DNA from: an uncultured Eubacteriales bacterium
GTDB taxonomy: Bacteria; Bacillota; Clostridia; Oscillospirales; Acutalibacteraceae
Length of the DNA: 48,734 bases
Direction: 5' to 3'
Assembly (NCBI GenBank): GCA_934647945.1
Contig: CAKUFK010000019.1
Coordinates: 1 to 48,734, forward strand
Made by a program: the position numbers and the translations under genes. This document shows, piece after piece, positions 23,698 to 31,604 of the stretch (position 1 is the stretch's first letter; each line of letters opens with the position of its first letter). Under the pieces are notes generated by a model that saw only the letters and a program-made list of their open reading frames with translations, was not told the DNA's origin and ran no database searches.

Positions 23698-24516
23698 ATG
23701 GACAACAATATCTGTAAATTCGTGCCGACGCGGAGCAGCGGCGATCAGATCAACACCGTCAATTTCGTGTATGAAACCATCATCCCGCAGCGCAACCAGT
23801 TCATCACCAAATCCACCTACATGATCTATCTGGTCACCGAGGGCCGGGGTACGCTCTGCCATACCCAGAAAAGCGTGGAAATCCGGAAGGGGGATCTGTT
23901 CTTCACCTTCCCGTCCACCCCCTTTGCCATCGAGGTGAGCGACAGCAATCTCAAGTATATTTACATCTCGTTTTTGGGGATCCGGGCGGGACGCATTTTG
24001 GAGGAAATGAAGATCGGGTCGGGAAACTGCGTGTTCCGTCACTACGATTTCCTGGAGGAATTCTGGACAGGGGCCTTGGATATCGCCACCCAGTACAACC
24101 TGGATATGCTGTCCGAATCGGTGCTGCTCTACACCCTGTCCGTACTGTCGGGCAACACCCTCAAGGAAGAAAAGCTCTCCCGCAATGCAGATAATATCCT
24201 CCAGATCAAGAAATATATCGACGACCACTACACCCTTCCCGACCTATCCCTGGAAACCATCTGCGCCCAGTATCAATACAACCGCAAATACCTGTCGGGC
24301 GCCCTTAAAAAGGTGCTGCACGTGGGCTTTTCCGAATACCTGCGCACCCTGCGCATCCAGCACGCCTGTATGCTCATCAACGAGGGGCTCTCCAACATCA
24401 AGGACATCGCGACCTTGTCCGGCTATCGCGATCCCCTGTATTTTTCGAAGGTGTTCAAAAACGCGATGATGCTCTCCCCCAAGGAATACATTTCCTCCGT
24501 CCGGGCCGGGCGGTGA
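23698..24516 (+). CDS. AraC-family transcriptional regulator
   Basis: A 272-residue regulator with an N-terminal cupin-like sensing domain (YLVTEGRGTLCHTQKSVEI, RKGDLFFTFPSTPF) and a C-terminal AraC/XylS double HTH. The HTH spans roughly residues 168-265: SLETICAQYQYNRKYLSGAL, FSEYLRTLRIQHACMLINEG, IKDIATLSGYRDPLYFSKVF and SPKEY. The start at ATG 23698 has AAGGAG upstream. It is divergent from the nine-gene carbohydrate operon and is its probable activator, with paired half-sites at 23462-23497. The sugar it senses is unknown. A strong terminator lies in its own leader. Confidence 0.93.
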   Translation: MDNNICKFVPTRSSGDQINTVNFVYETIIPQRNQFITKSTYMIYLVTEGRGTLCHTQKSVEIRKGDLFFTFPSTPFAIEVSDSNLKYIYISFLGIRAGRILEEMKIGSGNCVFRHYDFLEEFWTGALDIATQYNLDMLSESVLLYTLSVLSGNTLKEEKLSRNADNILQIKKYIDDHYTLPDLSLETICAQYQYNRKYLSGALKKVLHVGFSEYLRTLRIQHACMLINEGLSNIKDIATLSGYRDPLYFSKVFKNAMMLSPKEYISSVRAGR

Positions 24517-24532
24517 CAGGGGCGGGGGCGGA

Positions 24533-24778
24533 TCAAGCGTCTTCTCTCTGCCGCTCTTTTTCCTGCAGCAGGTTTTCGATATGGGTGCAGACGAAATCCA
24601 GGGGGCTGAAATTCGCCTTCACAAGGTACGTCTCCTCGATCCGGATATCGAACCGGTTTTCCAGCTCGATAACAAACTCGACAAAAGCCAGGGAATCCAG
24701 CTCCGCCTCAAAATGTTCCGGATCCCCGACCCCCTGCTTTTCCAGAATTTCTATAACCGAGCGTTTCACGGATTCCAT
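24533..24778 (-). CDS. Acyl carrier protein-like protein (orphan)
   Basis: An 81-residue ACP. The phosphopantetheine site is Ser29 in AELDSLAFVEFVIELENRF, followed by the usual third helix (VCTHIENLLQEKE). ATG 24778 is preceded by GAGGAGGT. It differs from fatty-acid AcpP in lacking the DSLDTVEL form, and more closely resembles carrier proteins of D-alanylation, polyketide or sugar-modification systems. No acyltransferase, synthase or ligase gene is adjacent; it is convergent with the AraC gene and followed upstream by repeat block A. Its partner must be encoded elsewhere. Confidence 0.85.
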   Translation of the reverse strand: MESVKRSVIEILEKQGVGDPEHFEAELDSLAFVEFVIELENRFDIRIEETYLVKANFSPLDFVCTHIENLLQEKERQREDA

Positions 24779-24880
24779 GGCACGCGTTACCTCCTCGTCC
24801 GAATGGGCGGATCCTGCTCCGCCCGCGTTGACCAATGGTCTTTGTGGTTTCAGCTTTTTATGGTATGGGTTTGTGGCCAG

Positions 24881-24935
24881 CCCCATCCTCTGGGGCCGCG
24901 GCCTCTTTCTGTATAAAGGCCGGTTCGGGTGTCGG
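24881..24935 (+). repeat. Repeat R1, copy 1
   Basis: A 55-bp module beginning CCCCATCC and ending GGTTCGGGTGTCGG. It matches 25060-25114 with about five differences and, inverted, part of block B near 28951-28995. Confidence 0.8.
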
Positions 24936-24960
24936 CCTACCCGCCGGCTTTCCTGAAAAG

Positions 24961-25026
24961 AAAACCGGCGGGAATGTTGACTCTTGAACCAACGCTATAC
25001 AAGGAGGGGGCCTGGGGCCCCCGGGG
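24961..25026 (+). repeat. Repeat R2, copy 1
   Basis: A 66-bp module (AAAACCGGCGGG, then CTCTTGAACCAACG, ending in a C/G-rich run) identical to 25492-25557 except for two bases. The hairpin preceding it has its loop in the opposite orientation from the second copy. Confidence 0.85.
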
Positions 25027-25059
25027 TAGGGTGGGTGCGAGACTGAAAAAATACAGCAA

Positions 25060-25114
25060 CCCCATCCCCTGGGGCCGCAACCCCTTTCTGTATAGAGGCC
25101 GGTTCGGGTGTCGG
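25060..25114 (+). repeat. Repeat R1, copy 2
   Basis: Second copy of the 55-bp module at 24881-24935. Confidence 0.8.
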
Positions 25115-25174
25115 CGTCCGAGTCGATTTTCATAGAGAGAACCTCGGGCCGGCCCCTGAAAGACACTCTAAACC

Positions 25175-25236
25175 GGCGGGCATTGGGGCCGGTCACCCGC
25201 CATTGTGGTGTCCCACAATGGCCCTAAAAATCAAAA
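25175..25236 (+). repeat. Repeat R3, block A copy
   Basis: A 62-bp module containing the hairpin CATTGTGG-TGT-CCACAATG. It matches 28500-28561 in block B in the same orientation with about three differences. Confidence 0.85.
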
Positions 25237-25262
25237 CCATCCGGGGCTCCAAGGAAACTCCC

Positions 25263-25333
25263 CTTGGCACGTCTTTGCCTACTTTCTTCGTGTGAAGAAA
25301 GTAGGTGGCCCTCAGGCCAGACCTGAAAAAGAC
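25263..25333 (+). repeat. Repeat R4, block A copy
   Basis: A 71-bp module around the hairpin CCTACTTTCTTC/GAAGAAAGTAGG. Its reverse complement is at 28801-28871 with about four differences, two of which compensate each other in the stem. Confidence 0.88.
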
Positions 25334-25491
25334 GAGCATTGTGGTTTGTCCGCGCATAAAAACGCAGTCCTTCTAAAAAGGAGATCGGTTGCGCGGCCAC
25401 GTCCTTTCTCCGCGTGGAGAAAGGACGCAAAGAGACGCTTAGGGGGTGCCCCCCTAAGCACCCCGGATGGTCGGCCGGTTTTCTTTTCAGG

Positions 25492-25557
25492 AAAACCGGC
25501 GGGGATGTTGACTCTTGAACCAACGCTATACAAGGAGGGGGCCCGGGGCCCCCGGGG
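25492..25557 (+). repeat. Repeat R2, copy 2
   Basis: Second copy of the 66-bp module at 24961-25026, two mismatches, about 530 bp downstream. Confidence 0.85.
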
Positions 25558-25585
25558 AGTCTAGAGGGCACAATTTTATATGCCT

Positions 25586-26230
25586 TTAAAATCTCTGTAC
25601 GGAGGATTGTTTCCCTTGTTTTCCACCGAGACACAATCTACCCTGTAATACAATACGGCCCGCATCCTTGCTTCGGGCTAAAAATTCCCGCACCGCCTGT
25701 TTTTTCCGGGAGCGGTAGGGCCGCAGGCTGGCTGATACCCCTACGGCGTCGATGCCCGCGTTTTCTGCGAGATAAAGGGCACGGTAGAGGTGATACTCCT
25801 GGGTGACGATCACGAGGGTGCCGGTACCGAAAACCGTCCGGGCCCTCCGGACGGAAGCAGCGGTGGATACCCCCCGGCGATCCAAGAGGAGGGCCTCTTC
25901 CGGAACGCCCGCCCGCAGAACGGCGCGGCGCATGGCCGCCGGCTCGTCGTATCCCGGCCGGCCGTCGCCGCTGAGCAGCAGCTTCCGGCCGGCACCGCGG
26001 CGATAAAGCGCGATTGCCACCTCCACGCGGTCGGCCAGCATATCGGACATCCGGCCGTCCGGTTCCACACCGGCGCCCAATACCAGGATCGCGTCGGCGG
26101 ACCGGCCATCCAGATCGGAGAGCCTTCGAACAGCAGGGGCCGTCCGGGCAACCACGCAGGCGTTGAGTGCCGCGGCACCCCCTCCCAGGGCGGCGCCGGC
26201 GGCAAAAAGCGCTTTGGTTAGGAATTTCAT
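25586..26230 (-). CDS. SanA/YdcF-family (DUF218) membrane-anchored protein
   Basis: A 214-residue protein with an N-terminal hydrophobic anchor (ALFAAGAALGGGAAALNACVVA) followed by a DUF218 domain. The domain is seen in DAILVLGAGVEPDGRMSDMLADRV, LLLSGDGRPGYDEPAAM, VSTAASVRRAR and TLVIVTQEYHLYRALYLAE. Members include E. coli SanA, linked to envelope barrier function and vancomycin exclusion, and YdcF. The biochemical role is unsettled. The last about 15 residues run into repeat block A, so the extreme C-terminus may not be original. It stands alone. Confidence 0.88.
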   Translation of the reverse strand: MKFLTKALFAAGAALGGGAAALNACVVARTAPAVRRLSDLDGRSADAILVLGAGVEPDGRMSDMLADRVEVAIALYRRGAGRKLLLSGDGRPGYDEPAAMRRAVLRAGVPEEALLLDRRGVSTAASVRRARTVFGTGTLVIVTQEYHLYRALYLAENAGIDAVGVSASLRPYRSRKKQAVREFLARSKDAGRIVLQGRLCLGGKQGKQSSVQRF

Positions 26231-26540
26231 CAGGTGAGCCCCTTTCCTGTGCGGCAGCAGCGCGGTTTATCCCACTGCCGGATGCCCCCATTCCTTTCAT
26301 CCTGAGCGGGCGGCAATCCTTCGGCCACTAGGGCGCGGCCCTGCAGAATCAGGGCCAAAAAAGGGGAATACCGGCTCCCGATACGATCAGCAGGATCTGT
26401 ACCGGCGGACAGGTCCGCCAGGAATGGGACGGCGGGAGATGGATGGGGGCATATGGATATCCTCTCTCCGGGGCCTGCTGAAAATTCAAGCTCTAACTTA
26501 TTTATTTTACCATATCCGGATCCATTTTACCATGTCTGCC
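26231..26540. other. Gene-poor intergenic region
   Basis: I see no credible gene here. A short inverted repeat (GGCCCTG/CAGGGCC near 26336-26356) has A residues rather than Us after it on the plus strand, so it is not a convincing terminator. An AT-rich stretch at 26490-26530 may hold a promoter for the leftward sanA-like gene. Confidence 0.5.
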
Positions 26541-27347
26541 CTACCGTTTTAGGAATTCCAGAAAGCTGTGGTTGAACGCCGCCCGCTCGTCGTATATCAG
26601 GCCGTGGCCGCTGGAGGGAAGGGTATAGAGGCAGGCGCCCGGGATGCCGCGGCGCAGGAAATCGTTGAGGGCGTCGGGAACGAGGGCGTCCTGTCCTCCC
26701 GCGAAGACCGCGGCGGGCACATGCACAAAGGCGAGGTCCTCCCGGCCATCCTCGTCCCGGTAGGTGTAGCCGCTCTGGATGGTAGCCGTTGAGGAGGCGG
26801 AGAGCACCACGTCCCGGAACCAGTGGAGGGCGGCCTCGCTGTGTTCGTTGGCGAACAGGAGACGGGTGAACAGATCCGCAAACTGCGGCCGGTCGGCCAT
26901 GGCCAGGCGGATAAGTTCGGTTGCGCTCTGGCGCGGCAGGCCGTAGGGAAATCCGGGTCGTTCGGTCCAACAAGGCGCGCCCGCGGCGAGCAGCACCAGT
27001 TTTTTGACCCCGCCTCCGGGATGCCGCCGTATGTATCGCAGCGCCACGCCGCCGCCCATGCCGTACCCCACCAGAATGATGCCGCACAGGTGCAGTGTCT
27101 GGATGACATTGTGCAGATCCTCCGCCATATCGTTGTAGGTGTAGCCGACCGCCGGGACGTCAGATTTTCCAAAGCCGCGCAGGTCCACCAGGACAGGGCG
27201 GTATCCCGATTGGATCAGCAGATCGGTCTGATATTCGAACAGGTCATGGGTCATAGGCCACCCATGGAGGAGCAGGACGGGTTCCCGGCCATGGGGATTC
27301 GGGTCATAGACGGCGATCTTGACACCGCGGGAGCATACGTAAAACAT
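26541..27347 (-). CDS. Alpha/beta hydrolase lacking the nucleophile serine
   Basis: A 268-residue alpha/beta hydrolase most like non-haem chloroperoxidases/esterases: VLLLHGWPMTHDLFEYQ (oxyanion loop), VLVDLRGFGKSD, a nucleophile elbow, Asp220 in FAGGQDALVP and His248 in PSSGHGLIYDE. The elbow reads GYGMGG (residues 94-99), so the expected Ser of G-x-S-x-G is Gly96, while Asp and His are kept. Either it is catalytically inactive as a hydrolase or uses another mechanism, as in cofactor-free dioxygenase-like relatives. The start is ATG 27347. No obvious partner gene; the XRE gene upstream lies in the same orientation 99 bp away. Confidence 0.85.
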   Translation of the reverse strand: MFYVCSRGVKIAVYDPNPHGREPVLLLHGWPMTHDLFEYQTDLLIQSGYRPVLVDLRGFGKSDVPAVGYTYNDMAEDLHNVIQTLHLCGIILVGYGMGGGVALRYIRRHPGGGVKKLVLLAAGAPCWTERPGFPYGLPRQSATELIRLAMADRPQFADLFTRLLFANEHSEAALHWFRDVVLSASSTATIQSGYTYRDEDGREDLAFVHVPAAVFAGGQDALVPDALNDFLRRGIPGACLYTLPSSGHGLIYDERAAFNHSFLEFLKR

Positions 27348-27446
27348 CTGTCATCACCTCATGAACAGGGTATGCGGAAGATAGAGGCTTTGACAGTTTT
27401 GGACAGGCAAAATCTCAAATCCGGCCGGTTTACGGGCGGATTTCGT

Positions 27447-28094
27447 TCAAACCGGCGGCCCGTCGTGATAAAACAGGTAATCGCCGCCGATGAAATCCTC
27501 CAGGATTTCATCGAACTGTGTAAATGAAACGAAAGCGTTGTTGAGGCGCTTAATCAGGTTTTCCACGACCACGCGGTTGGTGGAGAGCTCGGGGATATGC
27601 CGCTGACGGACGGTGCCGTCAAGCCGATGCTGGGTGGCCCGGATGCCGTAGACCTGCACCCGGTGCCGGTCCATCAGGCGGTGGGAGGAGGTCATGGCAT
27701 AGGTGGTGAAAGGCACCGTTCGGAGCATACGGTCCCGCAGCAGGACGGCGTACGCGTCGTCCGGCTCTGCCTGATTGACCACCATATTCAGTACCTTGAG
27801 AATAACCAGGGACATATGCCGCTGGGTCGGGTCAAGGGTGCTTAGTTCGACATCCGGGATATAGTCCCGCAGACGGTCCGGCTGGTCGGACTGGAACAGG
27901 AGCGCGGGCTCCACCTGCAGGCCCCGGGCGATCCGCAGGATGTTATCGATAGTCGCGTTGACAGATCCCCGTTCCACCCGGCCTATGTATGAGGGGTCCT
28001 TACCGATCTGGTGGGCGAGTTCTTCCTGGGTGAGATGTAGGAGCTCCCGCTGTTTCCGGATATTGTCGCCGATCAACCGTCTGTAAGCTTCCAT
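27447..28094 (-). CDS. XRE-family transcriptional regulator with C-terminal domain
   Basis: A 215-residue regulator whose first about 65 residues form a canonical XRE HTH (IGDNIRKQRELLHLTQEELAHQIG, then PSYIGRVERGSVNATIDNILRIARGLQV). The remaining about 150 residues show no known sensor domain. ATG 28094 has AAAGGAG seven bases upstream; a longer start is possible but unsupported. It may form a leftward unit with the alpha/beta hydrolase (99-bp gap), implying it regulates that gene or itself. Ligand and operator are unknown. Confidence 0.85.
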   Translation of the reverse strand: MEAYRRLIGDNIRKQRELLHLTQEELAHQIGKDPSYIGRVERGSVNATIDNILRIARGLQVEPALLFQSDQPDRLRDYIPDVELSTLDPTQRHMSLVILKVLNMVVNQAEPDDAYAVLLRDRMLRTVPFTTYAMTSSHRLMDRHRVQVYGIRATQHRLDGTVRQRHIPELSTNRVVVENLIKRLNNAFVSFTQFDEILEDFIGGDYLFYHDGPPV

Positions 28095-28499
28095 AATACG
28101 GCTCCTTTCCTCTGATGCGGACATTTTACACCAGAATCCGCGGGAGCGCAAAGCCGTTTACGGCCTTTTTTCAACAATTTATGTGAATTTTTCCGACAAT
28201 GCGCGAGGTCTTTGCCGGGGCCGCAGCGTCCGATGGCGAGGAGGCAAAATGAAGCGGCGTTGACAAATTGGAGAGAGCTGCAGTACTCTAAATTCAAACG
28301 AACAGTTAGATTTGTAACCAGTGCAATCCCCGGGGCCCTTGGGTCCTCAAGGATGGGGCAGGCCACAAACCATGATTTTATAGCCTCCAAGCCCTCGGGG
28401 CGGCAGCCCCTTTATGTATGGCGTTGATTCAAAAGATTCCGTACCCGCCGACTTTCCTAAAAAGAACTCCGGCCTCGCCCCTGAAGGGCTCTCTATACT

Positions 28500-28561
28500 G
28501 GCGGGCACTGGGGCCGGTCACCGGCCATTGTGGTGTCCCACAATGGTCCTAAAAATCAAAA
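28500..28561 (+). repeat. Repeat R3, block B copy
   Basis: A 62-bp module matching 25175-25236 in the same orientation with about three differences, keeping the CATTGTGG/CCACAATG hairpin intact. Confidence 0.85.
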
Positions 28562-28800
28562 TACCTGGGGGTGCCAAGGGGGCTCCCCCTTGGCGCCTCT
28601 TTCCCCGTTCCTACTCGATTAGCCTAGGGCAAATGCGGAAGCATTTGCGAGGGCCGGGGCAGGCCACGTATGATTTCGACGGCGTTCGACCCGGCCTTCT
28701 TGTCGACAAGAAAGAGGGTGCCGAAGCACAGATCGTGCTTTATGGCATGAGCGCGTTTAAAATATAGTCGCATCGTGTAAGCGGGCAGATCGCCATACCC

Positions 28801-28871
28801 GTCTTTTTCAGGTTTGGCCTGAGGGCCACCTTCTTTCTTCGCACGAAGAAAGAAGGCAAAGACGTGCCAAG
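28801..28871 (-). repeat. Repeat R4, block B copy (inverted)
   Basis: Reverse-complement copy of 25263-25333. Two of about four differences are paired substitutions at one stem position (A:T to T:A), preserving the hairpin CCTTCTTTCTTC/GAAGAAAGAAGG. Confidence 0.88.
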
Positions 28872-29099
28872 GGGTTACCCCTTGGAGCCCCGGGTGACTA
28901 GCCGGTTTTCTCTTAACGAAAACCGGCAATAGCCTCACCACCCGATCCCACTATATACAGGAAGGGGCTGCGGCCCCAGGGCTTGGGGTTGCTGTCTTTT
29001 TTCGGCCCCGCGCCCAATCGAGCCCCGGGGGCCTCGGGCCCCGGGAGTTTGGGTGGTCATCATTTTATGCATACGTTCCCAACCGGTCCGGGATGCCCG

Positions 29100-30830
29100 C
29101 TATGGCATGGGGAACCTCACGGTGAAGGTGGTGCCCACCCCCACTTCGCTCGCCACGCCGACGTCCCCGCCATACAGGCCGACGATATGCTTGACGATGG
29201 ACAGCCCCAGTCCGGTGCCGCCGAGCTCCCGGCTCCGTCCCTTGTCCACCCGGTAAAACCGCTCAAAAATCCGATCCTGATGCTCCGGCGGAATACCGAT
29301 GCCGGTATCGTGGACCCGGATGACCAATGTCCCCCGCTCGGTGGCGGCACTGACGTTCAAGGCCCCGCCCTCCCGATTGTATTTGACCCCGTTTTCCATC
29401 AGGTTCTTCATCAGCTGGTACAGCCGGCGTGGATGGGCACGCACCCCGAGTTCCGGCGGAACAAAGATATGCAGGCGGATTCCCCTCGCTTCCGCCTCGG
29501 GCCGGAGGGATTCGGCCACCCGTTCCACCGTCTCGGCAAGGGAGGCAAGAGGCACATCCGGCTCCGATCCCCTATTTTCGATTTCAGAGAGCTGGAGCAG
29601 ATCGTCGGTCAGTTTCTGCAATCGCTCCGCTTCGATCTCGATGATCTCATAGAAGGAACGGGCGGTTTCCGGATCCCGCTCCCCCGATTTCAACAGTTCG
29701 ATATACCCCCGGATGGAGGTCAGGGGTGTCTTGAGCTCGTGGGTGACATTGGCGACGAAATCGCTGCGCATCTGCTCAAGCTTGCGCAGGCGGGTCACAT
29801 CCGACAACACGGCGAGGGCTCCGCCTTCGGGATCCCCGCTGACCCGGGCCGCATAGACCTGGACGACCCGTTCCTCCGGCGCAAGGGCGAGGGTTTCACG
29901 GACAGGGCCGCCCTCCCGCATCACCCGGTCCAGGATTTCCCCGACGGCGAGGTAATGTGCGCCGCATTCGCCCAGACGGCGGACGGTGGCCGGGCAGTCT
30001 CCCAGAAGCTCCCTGGCCCGATGGGTCATCAGCAGGATCCGACCCCCGGCGTCCACAGCCAGCACGCCGTCGTCCATCCCCTGCAGGATCCCGGCCAGAC
30101 GGTCGTTCGTCTGTTCCAGCTCCGCGCGGGCGGCAGCCAGACGGTCGGACATGGTGTTGAAAGCGCCTGCCAGTTCTCCCATCTCATCCGGCGCTCCCTC
30201 CACCTTGACCGGGGTATCTCCCTCGGCCATGGCCCGGGCCGCGCCCGTCAGAGACTGAAGGGGTTCTACCACCCGCCCGGCAGCATAATGGGCGCTGATT
30301 AGGGCGGCTACCAGCCCCATGAAGATTCCCACGCCGCCGCACAGCCACAGGGTGCCCTGCACCTGATTGGTTCCGCCCAGAGAGACGCTCGCCCGGTATA
30401 TCCGCACCACACCGTCCTCTCCGGCGATCCGACGGGCCATATACATCTGCCGGCCGCCGGTGGTGGTGCTCTGCCGGACATCCTCACCGGCGCCCGACAT
30501 CACCGCCGCCCGGATCTCGGGCCGGTCTGCATGGTTCTCCATCTCGCCGGCATCCGCCGCACTGTCTGCCAGCACGCGTCCCTGCCCGTCGAGCACCGTC
30601 AGACGGACGGGCGCCTCCTCTTCAGCGAGACGGCTGCTCAAGCGGGCGATGGTCTCCGGCAGCGCCTCATCCGGCGTCTCCATTTCGCCGGTCAGGGCAA
30701 GCACGGCAGTCAGCCGCTCCCGAATCTCATCGGTATACACCTGCTGCATCAGCGGCACGGCGAACAGAAACGCGATGAGCAGCCCTGCGATGATGGACAC
30801 TGTGGCCGCCCGGAAAAACCGTTTTCTCAT
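29100..30830 (-). CDS. phoR: PhoR-type sensor histidine kinase
   Basis: A 576-residue membrane kinase, sensor of the phosphate regulon. Order: TM1 (residues about 8-29), extracytoplasmic region, TM2 (about 160-182), HAMP linker (AAGRVVEPLQSLTGAARAM), PAS-like domain (about 245-345), H-box with His364 (NVTHELKTPLTSIRG), N-box (LMKNLMENGVKYN, 473-485), G1 (DTGIGIP) and G2 (GGTGLGLS). The last gene of a pst-pho operon, 42 bp after the response regulator gene. It should phosphorylate that regulator when phosphate is low. Confidence 0.94.
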   Translation of the reverse strand: MRKRFFRAATVSIIAGLLIAFLFAVPLMQQVYTDEIRERLTAVLALTGEMETPDEALPETIARLSSRLAEEEAPVRLTVLDGQGRVLADSAADAGEMENHADRPEIRAAVMSGAGEDVRQSTTTGGRQMYMARRIAGEDGVVRIYRASVSLGGTNQVQGTLWLCGGVGIFMGLVAALISAHYAAGRVVEPLQSLTGAARAMAEGDTPVKVEGAPDEMGELAGAFNTMSDRLAAARAELEQTNDRLAGILQGMDDGVLAVDAGGRILLMTHRARELLGDCPATVRRLGECGAHYLAVGEILDRVMREGGPVRETLALAPEERVVQVYAARVSGDPEGGALAVLSDVTRLRKLEQMRSDFVANVTHELKTPLTSIRGYIELLKSGERDPETARSFYEIIEIEAERLQKLTDDLLQLSEIENRGSEPDVPLASLAETVERVAESLRPEAEARGIRLHIFVPPELGVRAHPRRLYQLMKNLMENGVKYNREGGALNVSAATERGTLVIRVHDTGIGIPPEHQDRIFERFYRVDKGRSRELGGTGLGLSIVKHIVGLYGGDVGVASEVGVGTTFTVRFPMP

Positions 30831-30872
30831 CTCTCCCGCCCCCTTTCCCAGCCGGACGGCTGGGGACTGCGT

Positions 30873-31562
30873 TTATTCCGCGAAGCGGTATCCCACACCT
30901 CGGACGGTCAGGATGCGCTTTGGATTGTCCGGCTCGTCCTCCAGCTTTTGCCGGAGATACCGGACATGTACGTCGACGGTACGGGTATCCCCGTAAAAAT
31001 CCACCTTCCAGACCGTGTCGAGCAGCATCTCCCGGGTAAATACCCGGCCCGGCGTCTTCATCAGGGTGTACAGCAGCTCGAATTCCCGATGGGTCAGCTC
31101 TACCGGAAGGCCGTTTTTGGTCACGGCACGGCGGGCATAGTCCAGCGTGATGCCATGGCCGGACAGCACCGGCTCCCCGGCGGCGCTCAGATATTCCTGC
31201 CGCCGGATGACCGCGCGGACACGGGCCGCGAGCTCCTTGACGCTGAAGGGCTTGGTGATATAATCGTCCGCCCCCATCTCCAGGCCGAGCACCCGGTCCA
31301 CCTCGTCGGCCCGGGCGGTCATCATCAAAATGGGCACTGGCCGGGTGGCCGGATCGCCGCGCAGAGTCCGCAGGACGGCGATGCCGTCCTGGCCCGGCAT
31401 CATCCAGTCGAGCAGAACCGCATCGGGCAATTTCTGCCGCATGGCATGCAGCAGCACCCCGCCTTCGGAAAACTCCGCCGTTTCAAAGCCGGCGTCGCGC
31501 AGGCCGATAGAGGCCAGGCGGCGGATATGGGGCTCGTCGTCCACAATATAAATCAGCGGCAT
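30873..31562 (-). CDS. phoB: PhoB/PhoP-type response regulator
   Basis: A 229-residue OmpR-family response regulator. Receiver residues: acidic pair Asp8-Asp9, phosphoacceptor Asp52 in LLDWMMPG, Thr82 and Lys104 in ITKPFS. The C-terminal winged helix is typical (LTHREFELLYTLMKTPGRVFTREMLLDTVW, then TRTVDVHVRYLRQKL and VRGVGYRF). It is flanked by phoU and phoR and should bind the Pho box ahead of pstS. In Firmicutes this regulator is also called PhoP. Confidence 0.94.
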   Translation of the reverse strand: MPLIYIVDDEPHIRRLASIGLRDAGFETAEFSEGGVLLHAMRQKLPDAVLLDWMMPGQDGIAVLRTLRGDPATRPVPILMMTARADEVDRVLGLEMGADDYITKPFSVKELAARVRAVIRRQEYLSAAGEPVLSGHGITLDYARRAVTKNGLPVELTHREFELLYTLMKTPGRVFTREMLLDTVWKVDFYGDTRTVDVHVRYLRQKLEDEPDNPKRILTVRGVGYRFAE

Positions 31563-31604
31563 GGCGTTCCGCCCTTTCTGTTCAGTCTATGTGGGACATC
31601 TCCA

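Larger units (their letters stand above)
24870..25570. repeat. Gene-free compound repeat block A
   Basis: About 700 bp without a credible gene, made of hairpins and repeated modules, several of which recur in block B (28330-29060) in direct or inverted orientation. Notable hairpins are CCTACTTTCTTC/GAAGAAAGTAGG (25279-25306), GTCCTTTCTCC/GGAGAAAGGAC (about 25404-25429) and CATTGTGG/CCACAATG. No transposase, terminal repeat or target-site duplication is evident. Confidence 0.8.
28330..29060. repeat. Gene-free compound repeat block B
   Basis: With its flanks (28095-29099), this is a second long interval with no credible gene. It contains R3 in direct and R4 in inverted orientation relative to block A, a large hairpin GCCGGTTTTC/GAAAACCGGC at about 28901-28927, and an inverted partial copy of R1 at 28951-28995. 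The blocks flank the sanA-like, hydrolase and XRE genes. Confidence 0.8.

Noticed and set aside
23543..23824. A 93-codon frame starting in the AraC leader
   Set aside because: It runs through the terminator hairpin into the AraC coding region, and its ribosome binding site touches the start codon; an sRNA/leader explanation fits better.
24870..25570. CRISPR array or insertion sequence in repeat block A
   Set aside because: Repeats are long, irregularly spaced and differently oriented with no uniform spacers; no transposase or terminal inverted repeats are present.
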